Positions 1 through 7,337 are shown, counted from the stretch's first letter. The stretch: 13,857 bases of DNA from JAGLQA01 sp023135565 (GCA_030639305.1 DAOWCY010000188.1:1-13857), one strand, 5' to 3'. Notes: generated by a model from the letters alone, not told the origin. A program made the numbers and translations.

Positions 1-91
1 ACCCGGATATACAAATCTCTCTTTTTATGGTTTTTTACTACCTGGGAGGGGAGAAGATTAAAGGATTTTGTGGGTTATTTTGTGAACAAAC

Positions 92-133
92 GGCTCACTT
101 TATCTGAGCAAAAGTGGGTCAATTTATCTGAGC
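92..133. repeat. Two direct repeats, possible IS21-family terminus remnant
   Basis: Two near-identical 15-mers occur 24 bases apart: TCACTTTATCTGAGC at 95-109 and TCAATTTATCTGAGC at 119-133, separated by AAAAGTGGG. A TGTGAAC sequence lies at 81. Repeated GTGG-x-TCA-x-TTT motifs inside a terminus starting TG are typical of IS21-family ends, which carry multiple transposase-binding repeats. No transposase gene is visible and the window starts too close to show the rest. Immediately to the right a YD-repeat frame begins at 141, so this may mark the junction where an element broke that gene. The assignment is tentative. Confidence 0.3.
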
Positions 134-221
134 GCTATAGGTATCCGACTGGAACAGCAATACCACAACTTATGTATACCGCCCGGATGGTCAGCTATCG
201 CAAATCACATATCCCAATGGT

Positions 222-1463
222 GTGATTTGCAGCTATTCTTACGATGGTGCCGGTCGTTTAACCGGGATGAGTAATATTCGTAATAATGGAAGTGGTTCTA
301 TTATTTCAAGTTACAGTTTTAGTCTTGATAACCTGGGCAACCATTTACAGGAAAATGTTACTGAACCTTATACCACACCGGGATTCCCAACTCAAAGTCT
401 CTCTTATACCTATAGTAATGCGAACCGTATTTTATCCGCAGGATCGACCAGCTTTGGTTTTGACAACAACGGTAATACCACATCCAAAACCGGTTATACT
501 TTTACTTATGACCAGCGTAATAACTTAACGGGGAGCAGCGGCAATTACAATGCCTCATTCACCTATGATGGTATAGGTAATCGCCGATCTGTTACCAGTA
601 GTGGAATTACCAGCCGTTATGTAATCGACATCCTGGGCATGAGCCGAGTACTTATGGAAACCAACAGCGCCGGAACCCCTATCAATTATTACGTTTACGG
701 TTTGGGATTGATCTCACGCATCGAGCCTGACAATACCACCAATTACTACGTTTACGATTTCAGGGGGAGCACAGTTGCCATGACCGATGCCACTCCCAGC
801 GCCAATGTGACTCACTCATATGCCTATGACCCTTTCGGCAATATCGTCTATATAGCAGAGGCAGATTTTAATCCCTTCCGGTATGTCGGTGGACATGGCG
901 TAATGTATGAAGACAAATCACTTTACTTCATGCGTGCCCGCTACTATGACCCGGAAATCGGTCGTTTTCTTAGCGAAGATCCCATCTGGAGCGCCAACTT
1001 ATACCCCTATGCAGATAACAACCCCGTGATAAAAATTGATCCGAAAGGTAGATATCTGATTAATAAGGTCAAAACATCTTTGGACCAATTTTTAAAGCAT
1101 TCTAAACAGATAGAGCGGATATACAAAGCAGGAGATACATTAGAAACAATGTATGATTTAGAACTTGCTGAAAGTGTAGGAGATATTTATAATATTGGTG
1201 TAGGAATGGTTACAGGTCAGATTGCATCAAGCGCAAGCGTTTTTTGTGGGGCAGCTAAACCTATTTGTGCTGTTGTATTAGATTATATTGGCGAAAAGTT
1301 TGGCGAAAAAATTATTGGCCCTCTCTTACAAGCTATTTACCAAAAATTAAAACCCCCGATTGAAAAATTTAAAAGGAAAACGGTTAGAGGTTATGAAAAT
1401 GCTGTGGGAGGATTGATGCGCTGGAGATCTCCGAGGTTATTTTGGTTTCTATATGGAGATTGA
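222..1463 (+). CDS. RHS/YD-repeat protein, 5'-truncated, with variable C-terminal tip
   Basis: This is a fragment of an RHS (YD-repeat) protein, a family of large secreted or surface shells that carry a variable, often toxic, C-terminal tip. The GTG at 222 is an arbitrary start. The same frame is open from 141 (after TAG at 138-140) and already encodes YD-type sequence (WNSNTTTYVYRPDGQL), so the true N-terminus is missing. YD repeats such as YSYDGAGRL and FTYDGIGNR are followed by the RHS-associated core: YDFRGST, YDPFGN, RARYYDPEIGRFLSEDP, then NNPVIKIDPKG near residue 275. About 138 residues follow as the tip. The tip contains a hydrophobic stretch with two cysteines and a basic C-terminus, and I recognise no toxin motif. 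No obvious immunity gene follows. With no start, no signal peptide and a possible IS end just upstream, it is probably a decayed or rearranged cassette. Confidence 0.7.
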   Translation: MICSYSYDGAGRLTGMSNIRNNGSGSIISSYSFSLDNLGNHLQENVTEPYTTPGFPTQSLSYTYSNANRILSAGSTSFGFDNNGNTTSKTGYTFTYDQRNNLTGSSGNYNASFTYDGIGNRRSVTSSGITSRYVIDILGMSRVLMETNSAGTPINYYVYGLGLISRIEPDNTTNYYVYDFRGSTVAMTDATPSANVTHSYAYDPFGNIVYIAEADFNPFRYVGGHGVMYEDKSLYFMRARYYDPEIGRFLSEDPIWSANLYPYADNNPVIKIDPKGRYLINKVKTSLDQFLKHSKQIERIYKAGDTLETMYDLELAESVGDIYNIGVGMVTGQIASSASVFCGAAKPICAVVLDYIGEKFGEKIIGPLLQAIYQKLKPPIEKFKRKTVRGYENAVGGLMRWRSPRLFWFLYGD

Positions 1464-1504
1464 GGTCTATTATGAAAGTTGTATTAGAAAATAAGAGGTC
1501 AGAC

Positions 1505-4057
1505 ATGAAAAATATTATTAAAAAAGACGAATTTAAAAATGTGGTTATGTTACTGTTCGGATTTGTACTGTTGTCAATGGTCTCGTTGGTCTTTGCCGGA
1601 AACGGCAATATAATCTACACCTACGATGATCTAAACCGCTTGACCGGAGCAACCTACTCGGATGGGATAACCATCTCTTATACTTACGATTCTTTGGGAA
1701 ATCGGTTGAGTATGGTAATGAACGGTAACAAGAGTATCAACGTTACCTATCCCAATGGCGGTGAAACCTTGAGTATTGGAGATAGCCAGAATATCACATG
1801 GGATTCTTCAGCAGTTTCCGGGAGTTTAAAAATTACCTTATGGCAAAGTGACATACTGGTCGGTACTATCGCTACTGAAGTAAATCCTAACACAGGTTCC
1901 TATTCCTGGACAGTAGGGCAACACAGCGGTGGTACAGCCGCAGCGGGGACAGGTTATACTATAAAAATTAAAGAAGTAGGTACTACGGTTGTAGATACAA
2001 GCGATGCACCTTTTACGATTTCTAACTCTCAAATTTCTTCTATAATAGTTACTTCCCCCAATGGAGGAGAGAATTGGGTGCTTGGCTCCACCCAAAATAT
2101 TACCTGGAATTATTCCAACTTGAGTGCAAACTTGAAAATTACCATATGGAAAGACGGCGTTGTAGTGGGAACAATCTCTACTGATGTTGCTCCTTCTGCA
2201 AACTTTTATGAATGGACTGTAGGCAATCATTCAGGAGGTACTGCTGCCGCAGGAACCGGGTACACACTGAAGATAAAAGAAATAGGAACCGCGGTTGCCG
2301 ATATCAGCGATGCACCTTTTACGATTTCTGACTCTCAAATTCCTTCCATTACAGTTACTTCCCCCAATGGCGGAGAGAACTGGGAACTCGGCTCCACCCA
2401 AAATATTTCCTGGAATTACTCCAATCTGAGTGCAAATTTGAAGATCACCCTGTGGAAAGACGGTATTTTATTAGGAACAATCGCAACTGGTGTTGCTCCC
2501 TCTTCAAACTTTTATGAATGGACTGTAGGCAATCATTCAGGAGGTACTGCTGCCGCAGGAACCGGGTACACACTGAAGATAAAAGAAATAGGAACCGCGG
2601 TTGCCGATATCAGCGATTCGCCTTTTATGATTTCCGATTCTCAGACTCCGCTCATTGCCGTTACTTCCCCCAACGGCGGAGAGAACTGGGAGCTTGGCTC
2701 TATCCAAAATATTTCCTGGAATTATTCCAATCTGAGTGCGAATTTAAAGATTACCCTGTGGAAAGACGGTGTTGTAGTGGGAACAATCGCAACTGGTGTT
2801 GCTCCCTCTTCAAACTTTTATGAATGGACTGTAGGCGATCATTTAGGAGGCACTGCTGCCGTGGGAGCCGGGTACACCGTAAAAATAAAAGAAATAGGAA
2901 CAGCGGTTGTCGATACCAGCGATGCACCATTCACTATCAATGAGAATAACGGAACAGTAGAATCCATTGATGCGCTAATGGCTGATGCTAAATTCGTTCT
3001 GAAAGTTGATACAGGTTCAAACGTCCGTATAGATGAGCTTTTAAAGAACAATCCCATTTATGCAAGAACCAGAATCGACAACTATATTTATTGGGAAAAA
3101 GCTTTGAACGAATTCGATAATACCACATCGAAAACACACAAGATTACCGGATTGAAAACTATAATCGTGATTAAAATTGCTGTGAATGAAAACGGTATGA
3201 TGTATGTAGGCAGCTTCGGAGATGATCCGGCGGAACATTTAATCCTTTTTTCCGGAACTCATGCCGGCATGGTGAACTATCCAACTTTTAACGTGCATGT
3301 TTTAGACCAGATGTCTTATCATTCAGTAGAGAATTTCTATGTCTCCAACAATATAAAACAAAATAGGCTGGGCTATATAGTCCAAAATGAGTATGCAAAC
3401 CTTTACAACAATAATTACGTTATATCCGGGCCAAAAAACAACACCGAATTCTACAACCTCCAATTCGCATTGAAAAACAATATGGGACAAAAAGTAATAA
3501 TTATGAAATCATTTTTACTTCACCGGCAGTTCGATGATTCCCGGTATAACGAAAATAAAGAACTCATTGATTTAGAACAAAATGCACTGTGGTCACCCAT
3601 CGCCGGTTTACCTGATCAAGATATGGAACTGCTGAGAAGTTTTAATATAACTTACCTTGACCCACTCTACTCCAGCTTCTTCATCGAAACAACAACAAGT
3701 GATGATAATTATAGTGATATAACTGTGACCGGGATAAATAATGCCCCTGATTATACATCAAGTGACACATATCCGGGATTCGGCTCCTGGAGGATTACAT
3801 ATAACCCGGCTAACGGGACCTATAAGGTGAAAAATAAAGATCTTGCCGGTGTTTCTTTACAGTTAAGGAATCAATACCCGGATTCCGTTACCATGAAAGG
3901 TAGATCTACCTTTTCTAATTACCGGCAGGCTTTTGTAATCGCGGTTATCGGTGGGGATATACTAACTGCCAACCACCAGGAGTCACCGTATCCAGGGGAT
4001 GATAACAATCCGGCACCGGTGAAATTAGTTATTACAACCGGTTGGAACTCCCACTAA
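1505..4057 (+). CDS. Secreted protein: YD repeats, four 102-aa Kre9/KNH-like repeats, unknown C-terminal domain
   Basis: The protein is exported and probably a surface or adhesion protein; its function is unknown. I chose ATG 1505 because AGAGGTC lies 4 bases upstream and the first 31 residues form a signal peptide (KKDEFK, hydrophobic LLFGFVLLSMVSL, cut after VFA). An in-frame ATG at 1472 has the same GAGGTC-4-ATGAAA layout and is the alternative. The frame itself opens further upstream. After the signal come two YD repeats (about residues 33-73: IYTYDDLNRL, ISYTYDSLGNR). Four repeats begin near residues 77, 180, 282 and 384. They match the PF10342 type (Ser-Thr-rich/Kre9-KNH) with VTSPNGGENW-LGS-QNI-W, KIT-WKDG, GGTAAAGTGY and DAPFTI. 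Residues 480-850 form a soluble-looking region with no family I recognise. The gene lies 41 bases after the RHS fragment and may be co-transcribed with it. Confidence 0.8.
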   Translation: MKNIIKKDEFKNVVMLLFGFVLLSMVSLVFAGNGNIIYTYDDLNRLTGATYSDGITISYTYDSLGNRLSMVMNGNKSINVTYPNGGETLSIGDSQNITWDSSAVSGSLKITLWQSDILVGTIATEVNPNTGSYSWTVGQHSGGTAAAGTGYTIKIKEVGTTVVDTSDAPFTISNSQISSIIVTSPNGGENWVLGSTQNITWNYSNLSANLKITIWKDGVVVGTISTDVAPSANFYEWTVGNHSGGTAAAGTGYTLKIKEIGTAVADISDAPFTISDSQIPSITVTSPNGGENWELGSTQNISWNYSNLSANLKITLWKDGILLGTIATGVAPSSNFYEWTVGNHSGGTAAAGTGYTLKIKEIGTAVADISDSPFMISDSQTPLIAVTSPNGGENWELGSIQNISWNYSNLSANLKITLWKDGVVVGTIATGVAPSSNFYEWTVGDHLGGTAAVGAGYTVKIKEIGTAVVDTSDAPFTINENNGTVESIDALMADAKFVLKVDTGSNVRIDELLKNNPIYARTRIDNYIYWEKALNEFDNTTSKTHKITGLKTIIVIKIAVNENGMMYVGSFGDDPAEHLILFSGTHAGMVNYPTFNVHVLDQMSYHSVENFYVSNNIKQNRLGYIVQNEYANLYNNNYVISGPKNNTEFYNLQFALKNNMGQKVIIMKSFLLHRQFDDSRYNENKELIDLEQNALWSPIAGLPDQDMELLRSFNITYLDPLYSSFFIETTTSDDNYSDITVTGINNAPDYTSSDTYPGFGSWRITYNPANGTYKVKNKDLAGVSLQLRNQYPDSVTMKGRSTFSNYRQAFVIAVIGGDILTANHQESPYPGDDNNPAPVKLVITTGWNSH
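1733..2943 (+). repeat. Four tandem coding repeats, 306-base period
   Basis: Four tandem copies of a 102-residue module make up the middle of the secreted protein. Copies 2 and 3 share a 113-base perfectly identical segment (2199-2311 and 2505-2617), exactly 306 bases apart, and copy 4 is close to both. Copy 1 is the most diverged. The same module with the same 102-residue spacing returns in the secreted protein at 11307. This suggests recent duplication or gene conversion within and between the two genes. Confidence 0.85.
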
Positions 4058-4082
4058 ATACACCGCGCGGGTAAGGAGAACC

Positions 4083-4149
4083 TATTAGCCGCTGCAAGAC
4101 AAAATTAAAGGCAGCATGAACCTGTCGGAACGTCTTGCAGCGGCTAATA
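4083..4149. repeat. 18-bp perfect inverted repeat with 31-base loop
   Basis: TATTAGCCGCTGCAAGAC at 4083-4100 is the exact reverse complement of 4132-4149. The arms flank 31 bases (4101-4131) that contain no obvious second helix. No T-run follows on either strand, so it does not look like an intrinsic terminator for the gene ending at 4057. It could be the stem of an RNA, a REP/MITE-like element, or a recombination site. It sits 25 bases after the stop codon. Confidence 0.7.
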
Positions 4150-4492
4150 TCACTAAAAAATAATGAAGGAAATTCCGAGGGTTAGGTAAAATCAAATTTC
4201 TAAGTTTCTACTCACCGATCTCAGGGGAATAATATGCTGGGGGCATTTTGGGAAGTTTCGCTAACTGGGATCAATATTATTTACTGAACTTAACACAATG
4301 GTTATTGTGTTAAATTCGCATAGGTCTTTAAAAATTTTACTACTCGAAAAGCTGCTATTAGGTTTTGGAAGGTGTCAATTTTTTGAAAAAGGCTTAAGAA
4401 GGGTTGAAGTTTTCTTTTTCAGGATAAAAACCGGTATGATTTATCTTGGTTTTTTTGACATCTTTGTTTTTTCGCGTATGTAAAAAATTTTG
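4150..4492. other. Intergenic stretch with no supported gene
   Basis: Apart from the palindrome at 4290-4313, I see no gene, RNA or promoter that I would defend here. A 61-codon open frame (4298-4483) starts inside the palindrome. It lacks a ribosome binding site and has low-complexity FFF/LLL composition, so it is probably fortuitous. Confidence 0.4.
4290..4313. repeat. 10-bp perfect palindrome with 4-base spacer
   Basis: TTAACACAAT (4290-4299), GGTT, then ATTGTGTTAA (4304-4313). Both arms are perfect complements. It could be an operator for a dimeric repressor or a small hairpin. No promoter is recognisable next to it, so a regulatory role is a guess. Confidence 0.45.
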
Positions 4493-4700
4493 AGGGGTGG
4501 GGCGATCGGGTATCCGGTCATTGAGCTATAGACACCCCTTGACTAGGACGAACCGCTATCGGTAACACACGTAGCCATGCCGACTGTTGCAGCGGTAAGG
4601 AGGCCGGGGGAGTCCGGACCGAGACCGGAGCGGCTCCCGGATGGCAGTTGAACGGGCCAGTTTTTTTCAGAAGCTTGGCCGGCCCCAACGGGATAGTGCA
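4493..4700 (+). ncRNA. Candidate structured RNA, family not recognised
   Basis: This is a GC-rich island in an AT-rich gap that supports many helices. AGGGGTG (4493-4499) pairs with CACCCCT (4533-4539), enclosing GATCGG/CCGGTC (4504-4509 with 4514-4519, one G-U). ACCG-CTAT-CGGT forms a tetraloop hairpin at 4552-4563. GCCAT (4574-4578) pairs with ATGGC (4641-4645), enclosing a two-part stem GGGAG/CTCCC (4608-4612, 4634-4638) plus TCCGG/CCGGA (4613-4617, 4625-4629). GGCCA (4655-4659) pairs with TGGCC (4676-4680). The plus strand is my preferred orientation, but the minus strand could fold similarly. It could be a truncated group II intron domain or another ribozyme fragment. I cannot find a domain V or a reverse transcriptase, and I do not recognise SRP, RNase P, tmRNA or 6S signatures. 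Confidence 0.4.
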
Positions 4701-4809
4701 GTCAAAATCAGACGGAAATAAACATGGAAACTTCAAGTATGTTAACTTTCGACTTCAGTGAGGATAAATTCTACGGGTGGGTAAAAGGAAGATTACGGCA
4801 AACAAAATC

Positions 4810-4838
4810 TTGACTTCTAATAGCAATTACTATAGAAT
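4810..4838 (+). promoter_or_regulatory. Sigma-70-type promoter of first histidine kinase
   Basis: TTGACT at 4810-4815, a 17-base spacer, and TAGAAT at 4833-4838 lie 70 bases before the kinase ATG. The same pair of boxes with the same spacer stands before the second kinase, which supports a functional, co-duplicated promoter. It implies housekeeping, not sigma-54, transcription of the sensor. Confidence 0.65.
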
Positions 4839-4908
4839 ATTACCTCTGCTGAACTGTCGATTTGAAGTAAAAGGAATTATCAATTGATAATAAAAAGGGC
4901 TTAAAGGT

Positions 4909-7098
4909 ATGAGATATATCAAAATCGTTCTTTTGGCTGGGTGTGTGCTGGCGGTTAATATTTTTATCGCTATACAGATTCAAAAGAGTTACAATGAGTG
5001 GTCTTTATCTCAAAGCGGATTTTCAGTAAAAATCATGTATGCCGACCCCTTTTTAGATATTATAAAATACGGCAGTAATGAAGAAGGTATTGATGAATTA
5101 ATGAGTGTATCACCTGAACAACTATCTAAACCCGGAACCCAGGAAATAAAATTTTTCCATCCTTTCTCTCGCACGAATGTGGGATTGAATTTTTTTCTCC
5201 ATTTGTCGAAGCCTCTGAATTATACTGTTGCCAAACCACTGGACGTCATCGGCGACAGTGAATTTGAGATCCCTTTTATTGGAATAGAAAATAGAAAAGT
5301 GTTTTTCACGCTCAGGAACTTTGAGGGAGGCGGAAATGTAATCCACAAAAGAGAACTGGAAGAGCTTTCGTTGAAATTGCCGGGTGATCGTATGGAGATG
5401 ATGACATTAGCTATAGAAGATGTGGACGGGGATGGAAATAAAGATTTGATCTGGAGAATTTGTGGAGGATTTTTAGGCTTACCGCGGGGCTTTGCCTGTC
5501 ATGATCCATTTAGTGGGAAGAAAAAATGGGAATTTCTCTCCGGGGCAATACCTCGTGGATTTAAAATACTGGATATCGACAGGGATGGGAAAAATGAGAT
5601 AATTTTCAGCCTTAGGGCGCCGCATAATGGGATTTCCTATAACGGGATGAACGATGATACCAGCTATGTGGGAGTTCTAAACAGCAGCGGCAAGTTGATC
5701 TGGATGCATGAAACCGGAGGATTCTACAGTGATATATATTTCGATGTAGGGGATATAAACGGCAACGGTAAATATGAACTGGTTACCAGTCGCTCCTGCC
5801 ACCGGGCAGTGGATCCCGACCCGGGAGAGATAAAAATTTATGACCTCCTCAGCGGTAAAACGTTTAAAAAGTTTACAACTGTTGAAGGTTCTTTTTCTCA
5901 ACCTTATTTAGTCGATGTAGATGACACACCTGGAATGGAAGTTATAGTCGGTGACACTGCCGGTATTATTCGCATATTGGATAATAATTTGAAGATTCTT
6001 AAAAAAGTCAAAACCGAATCGGTTGTCAGTATACTGGGGGTAGACGGTTTTATATCCCAGGCTCCATTGATATTTGCTTCTAACCGCAACTCAACATTCT
6101 CAATTTTCGATCATAGACTAAAAAAATTGTTTTCTTTTAAGACAATTAAGGAAAGGGGCTATGGAGACCCCATCCTCCCGGTTTCTAACGGCAAGGAAAA
6201 ATTCTTTATCCTGAATGCTGATAGACCCTATTTGATTTCGAAAAATAAACCCGGTCTTTCAAAGTACCGGACACTCATTTTCTCCAATTTCTCATTCTTC
6301 CTGTTTTTGATTCTTTCTTTCGACTTCCTGGTCTTTTTATTCCTAAAAGAAAAGAAGGCTCGGAAAAAGAGTACATTAGATCAGTCTATTCAACCTACTT
6401 CTCATACATGGATAGAGATGGCAATCGATCTGACCCATCAAATAAAAAATACCTTACTGAATGTACTCTTGAAAAGCGAAAACATGAGGTCTGCTTTTAA
6501 GAAAAAAGAATATCGACACTCATTGCCCGATGAAATGTTGGAATTCCCGGATACAATGCTTGATGATATAAAAGATTTAAAAATGATGAGCAGTTTCCTG
6601 ATGAAGTTATTACAGCCGCAGCAGCTTCATTTAGGGGAAGTCAAATTAAACGAATTAATTATCGGTGTAGTAAAGAAATACACCCGTATTTTGAAAGACA
6701 GGATCGAATTTACACAGCAATTCGATTCCAATTTACCAACGCTGCAATTAGATGAAGAGAAATTCAACGAGGCTCTTAGTAACATAATAGGGAATGCCAT
6801 CGAAGTTTTACCCAACGGAGGTAGGATAGAAATTAAAACAGGTTTTGCGGACAAAGCTGAAGACCAAAATGAGCAAGAAGTTTTGATCCAGGTTTCCGAT
6901 AACGGTCCGGGAATCCCGACGGATAAGATTAAAGAAATTTTCAAGCCCCGTTATTCTACCAAAAAAGACGGCTCAGGTTTCGGTCTATCTATTTCCAGGA
7001 AGATAATCGAAGCGCATGGTGGACGTATCGATGTGGAAAGCAGCGTAGGAGTTGGTGCAAAATTTGCTTTATATATCCCAATCGATGTACCTGGATAA
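4909..7098 (+). CDS. Membrane sensor histidine kinase with periplasmic FG-GAP propeller (copy 1)
   Basis: This is a two-component sensor kinase of 729 residues. Membrane segment 1 is about residues 3-24. Residues 25-452 form a periplasmic region with FG-GAP/VCBS-like calcium-loop motifs: near 112 (degenerate, DVIGDSEFE), 171 (DVDGDGNKD), 222 (DIDRDGKNE), 282 (DINGNGKYE) and 336. Membrane segment 2 is about 455-478. The cytoplasmic core has the H-box DLTHQIKNTL (H510), the N-box SNIIGNAIEVLP (N629), G1 DNGPGI (from D664), an IFKPRYSTK F-box and G2 GSGFGLSI (from G688). The residue after the phospho-acceptor His is Gln rather than the usual acidic residue. The start is supported by AAAAAGGG 9 bases upstream and alignment with copy 2. 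A remnant of a response regulator, not an intact one, follows, so it probably signals to the regulator at 9555. The ligand is unknown. Confidence 0.9.
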   Translation: MRYIKIVLLAGCVLAVNIFIAIQIQKSYNEWSLSQSGFSVKIMYADPFLDIIKYGSNEEGIDELMSVSPEQLSKPGTQEIKFFHPFSRTNVGLNFFLHLSKPLNYTVAKPLDVIGDSEFEIPFIGIENRKVFFTLRNFEGGGNVIHKRELEELSLKLPGDRMEMMTLAIEDVDGDGNKDLIWRICGGFLGLPRGFACHDPFSGKKKWEFLSGAIPRGFKILDIDRDGKNEIIFSLRAPHNGISYNGMNDDTSYVGVLNSSGKLIWMHETGGFYSDIYFDVGDINGNGKYELVTSRSCHRAVDPDPGEIKIYDLLSGKTFKKFTTVEGSFSQPYLVDVDDTPGMEVIVGDTAGIIRILDNNLKILKKVKTESVVSILGVDGFISQAPLIFASNRNSTFSIFDHRLKKLFSFKTIKERGYGDPILPVSNGKEKFFILNADRPYLISKNKPGLSKYRTLIFSNFSFFLFLILSFDFLVFLFLKEKKARKKSTLDQSIQPTSHTWIEMAIDLTHQIKNTLLNVLLKSENMRSAFKKKEYRHSLPDEMLEFPDTMLDDIKDLKMMSSFLMKLLQPQQLHLGEVKLNELIIGVVKKYTRILKDRIEFTQQFDSNLPTLQLDEEKFNEALSNIIGNAIEVLPNGGRIEIKTGFADKAEDQNEQEVLIQVSDNGPGIPTDKIKEIFKPRYSTKKDGSGFGLSISRKIIEAHGGRIDVESSVGVGAKFALYIPIDVPG

Positions 7099-7102
7099 AG
7101 CT

Positions 7103-7193
7103 ATGCGGTAAATGAAAGCAAATAAAAAAAAGAAATCTTCTTGCTGGTGAATAGTGATATAAAACTGATGACAAATCTGACGGAGAGGCTTGC
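7103..7193 (+). pseudogene. Decayed 5' remnant of a second NtrC-type response regulator
   Basis: The sequence after copy 1 aligns with the start of the intact regulator. Each ATG (7103, 9555) lies exactly 4 bases after its kinase stop, and ATGAAAGCAAAT is identical (7112, 9564). Decay is clear. Codon 3 is TAA instead of CAA, and 10 bases are missing from the following A-rich run, which shifts the frame. The next block (7132-7191 against 9594-9653) matches at 41 of 60 bases by hand. In that frame it reads EIFLLVNSDIKLMTNLTERL against EIILLVDDDLNLLANLTEVL. The receiver's acidic pocket is therefore also lost. Similarity ends near 7193, and the copy 2 promoter region starts about 50 bases later. 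Confidence 0.75.
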
Positions 7194-7265
7194 ATTAGCC
7201 TGTCGCCAAAAACGTAAGAAAAGCGAAAAGCATGGAAAAGTAAAGAGTTTCAGGCAAACAAACTC

Positions 7266-7294
7266 TTGACTTTTAATAATATATATTTTAGAAT
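7266..7294 (+). promoter_or_regulatory. Sigma-70-type promoter of second histidine kinase
   Basis: TTGACT (7266-7271), 17 bases, TAGAAT (7289-7294), 69 bases before ATG 7364. Flanking bases (GGCAAACAAA/CTCTTGACTT) also match the copy 1 promoter region, so promoter and leader were duplicated with the gene. It should drive copy 2 together with the regulator at 9555. Confidence 0.65.
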
Positions 7295-7337
7295 AATAGC
7301 GTTGTTGAGATGTTGAATGCAGCAAGAGGAATTCGCA

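Noticed and set aside
1316..1340. Sigma-54 promoter-like TTGGCGAAAAGTTTGGC-type sequence upstream of the first secreted gene
   Set aside because: It lies within the RHS coding region (about 1290-1310) and lacks the -12 GC at the required spacing.
1733..2943. CRISPR array
   Set aside because: The repeats are 306 bases long, in frame and encode a protein module, with no short repeat/spacer pattern or cas genes.
4083..4149. Intrinsic terminator or integron attC site
   Set aside because: No T-run follows on either strand, and there are no GTTRRRY/RYYYAAC core boxes or integrase gene.
4298..4483. 61-codon plus-strand open frame
   Set aside because: It starts inside a palindrome, lacks a ribosome binding site, and encodes low-complexity Phe/Leu runs from T-rich DNA.
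4493..4700. Signal recognition particle RNA, RNase P or a complete group II intron
   Set aside because: The conserved signatures of these RNAs are not visible in the right order, and no intron-encoded reverse transcriptase or domain V was found. An intron fragment remains possible.
4518..4736. 72-codon minus-strand open frame across the GC-rich block
   Set aside because: It coincides with the candidate structured RNA and has a Pro/Ser/Leu-rich composition typical of frames read through GC-rich RNA. I see no ribosome binding site, and the helices explain the sequence better.
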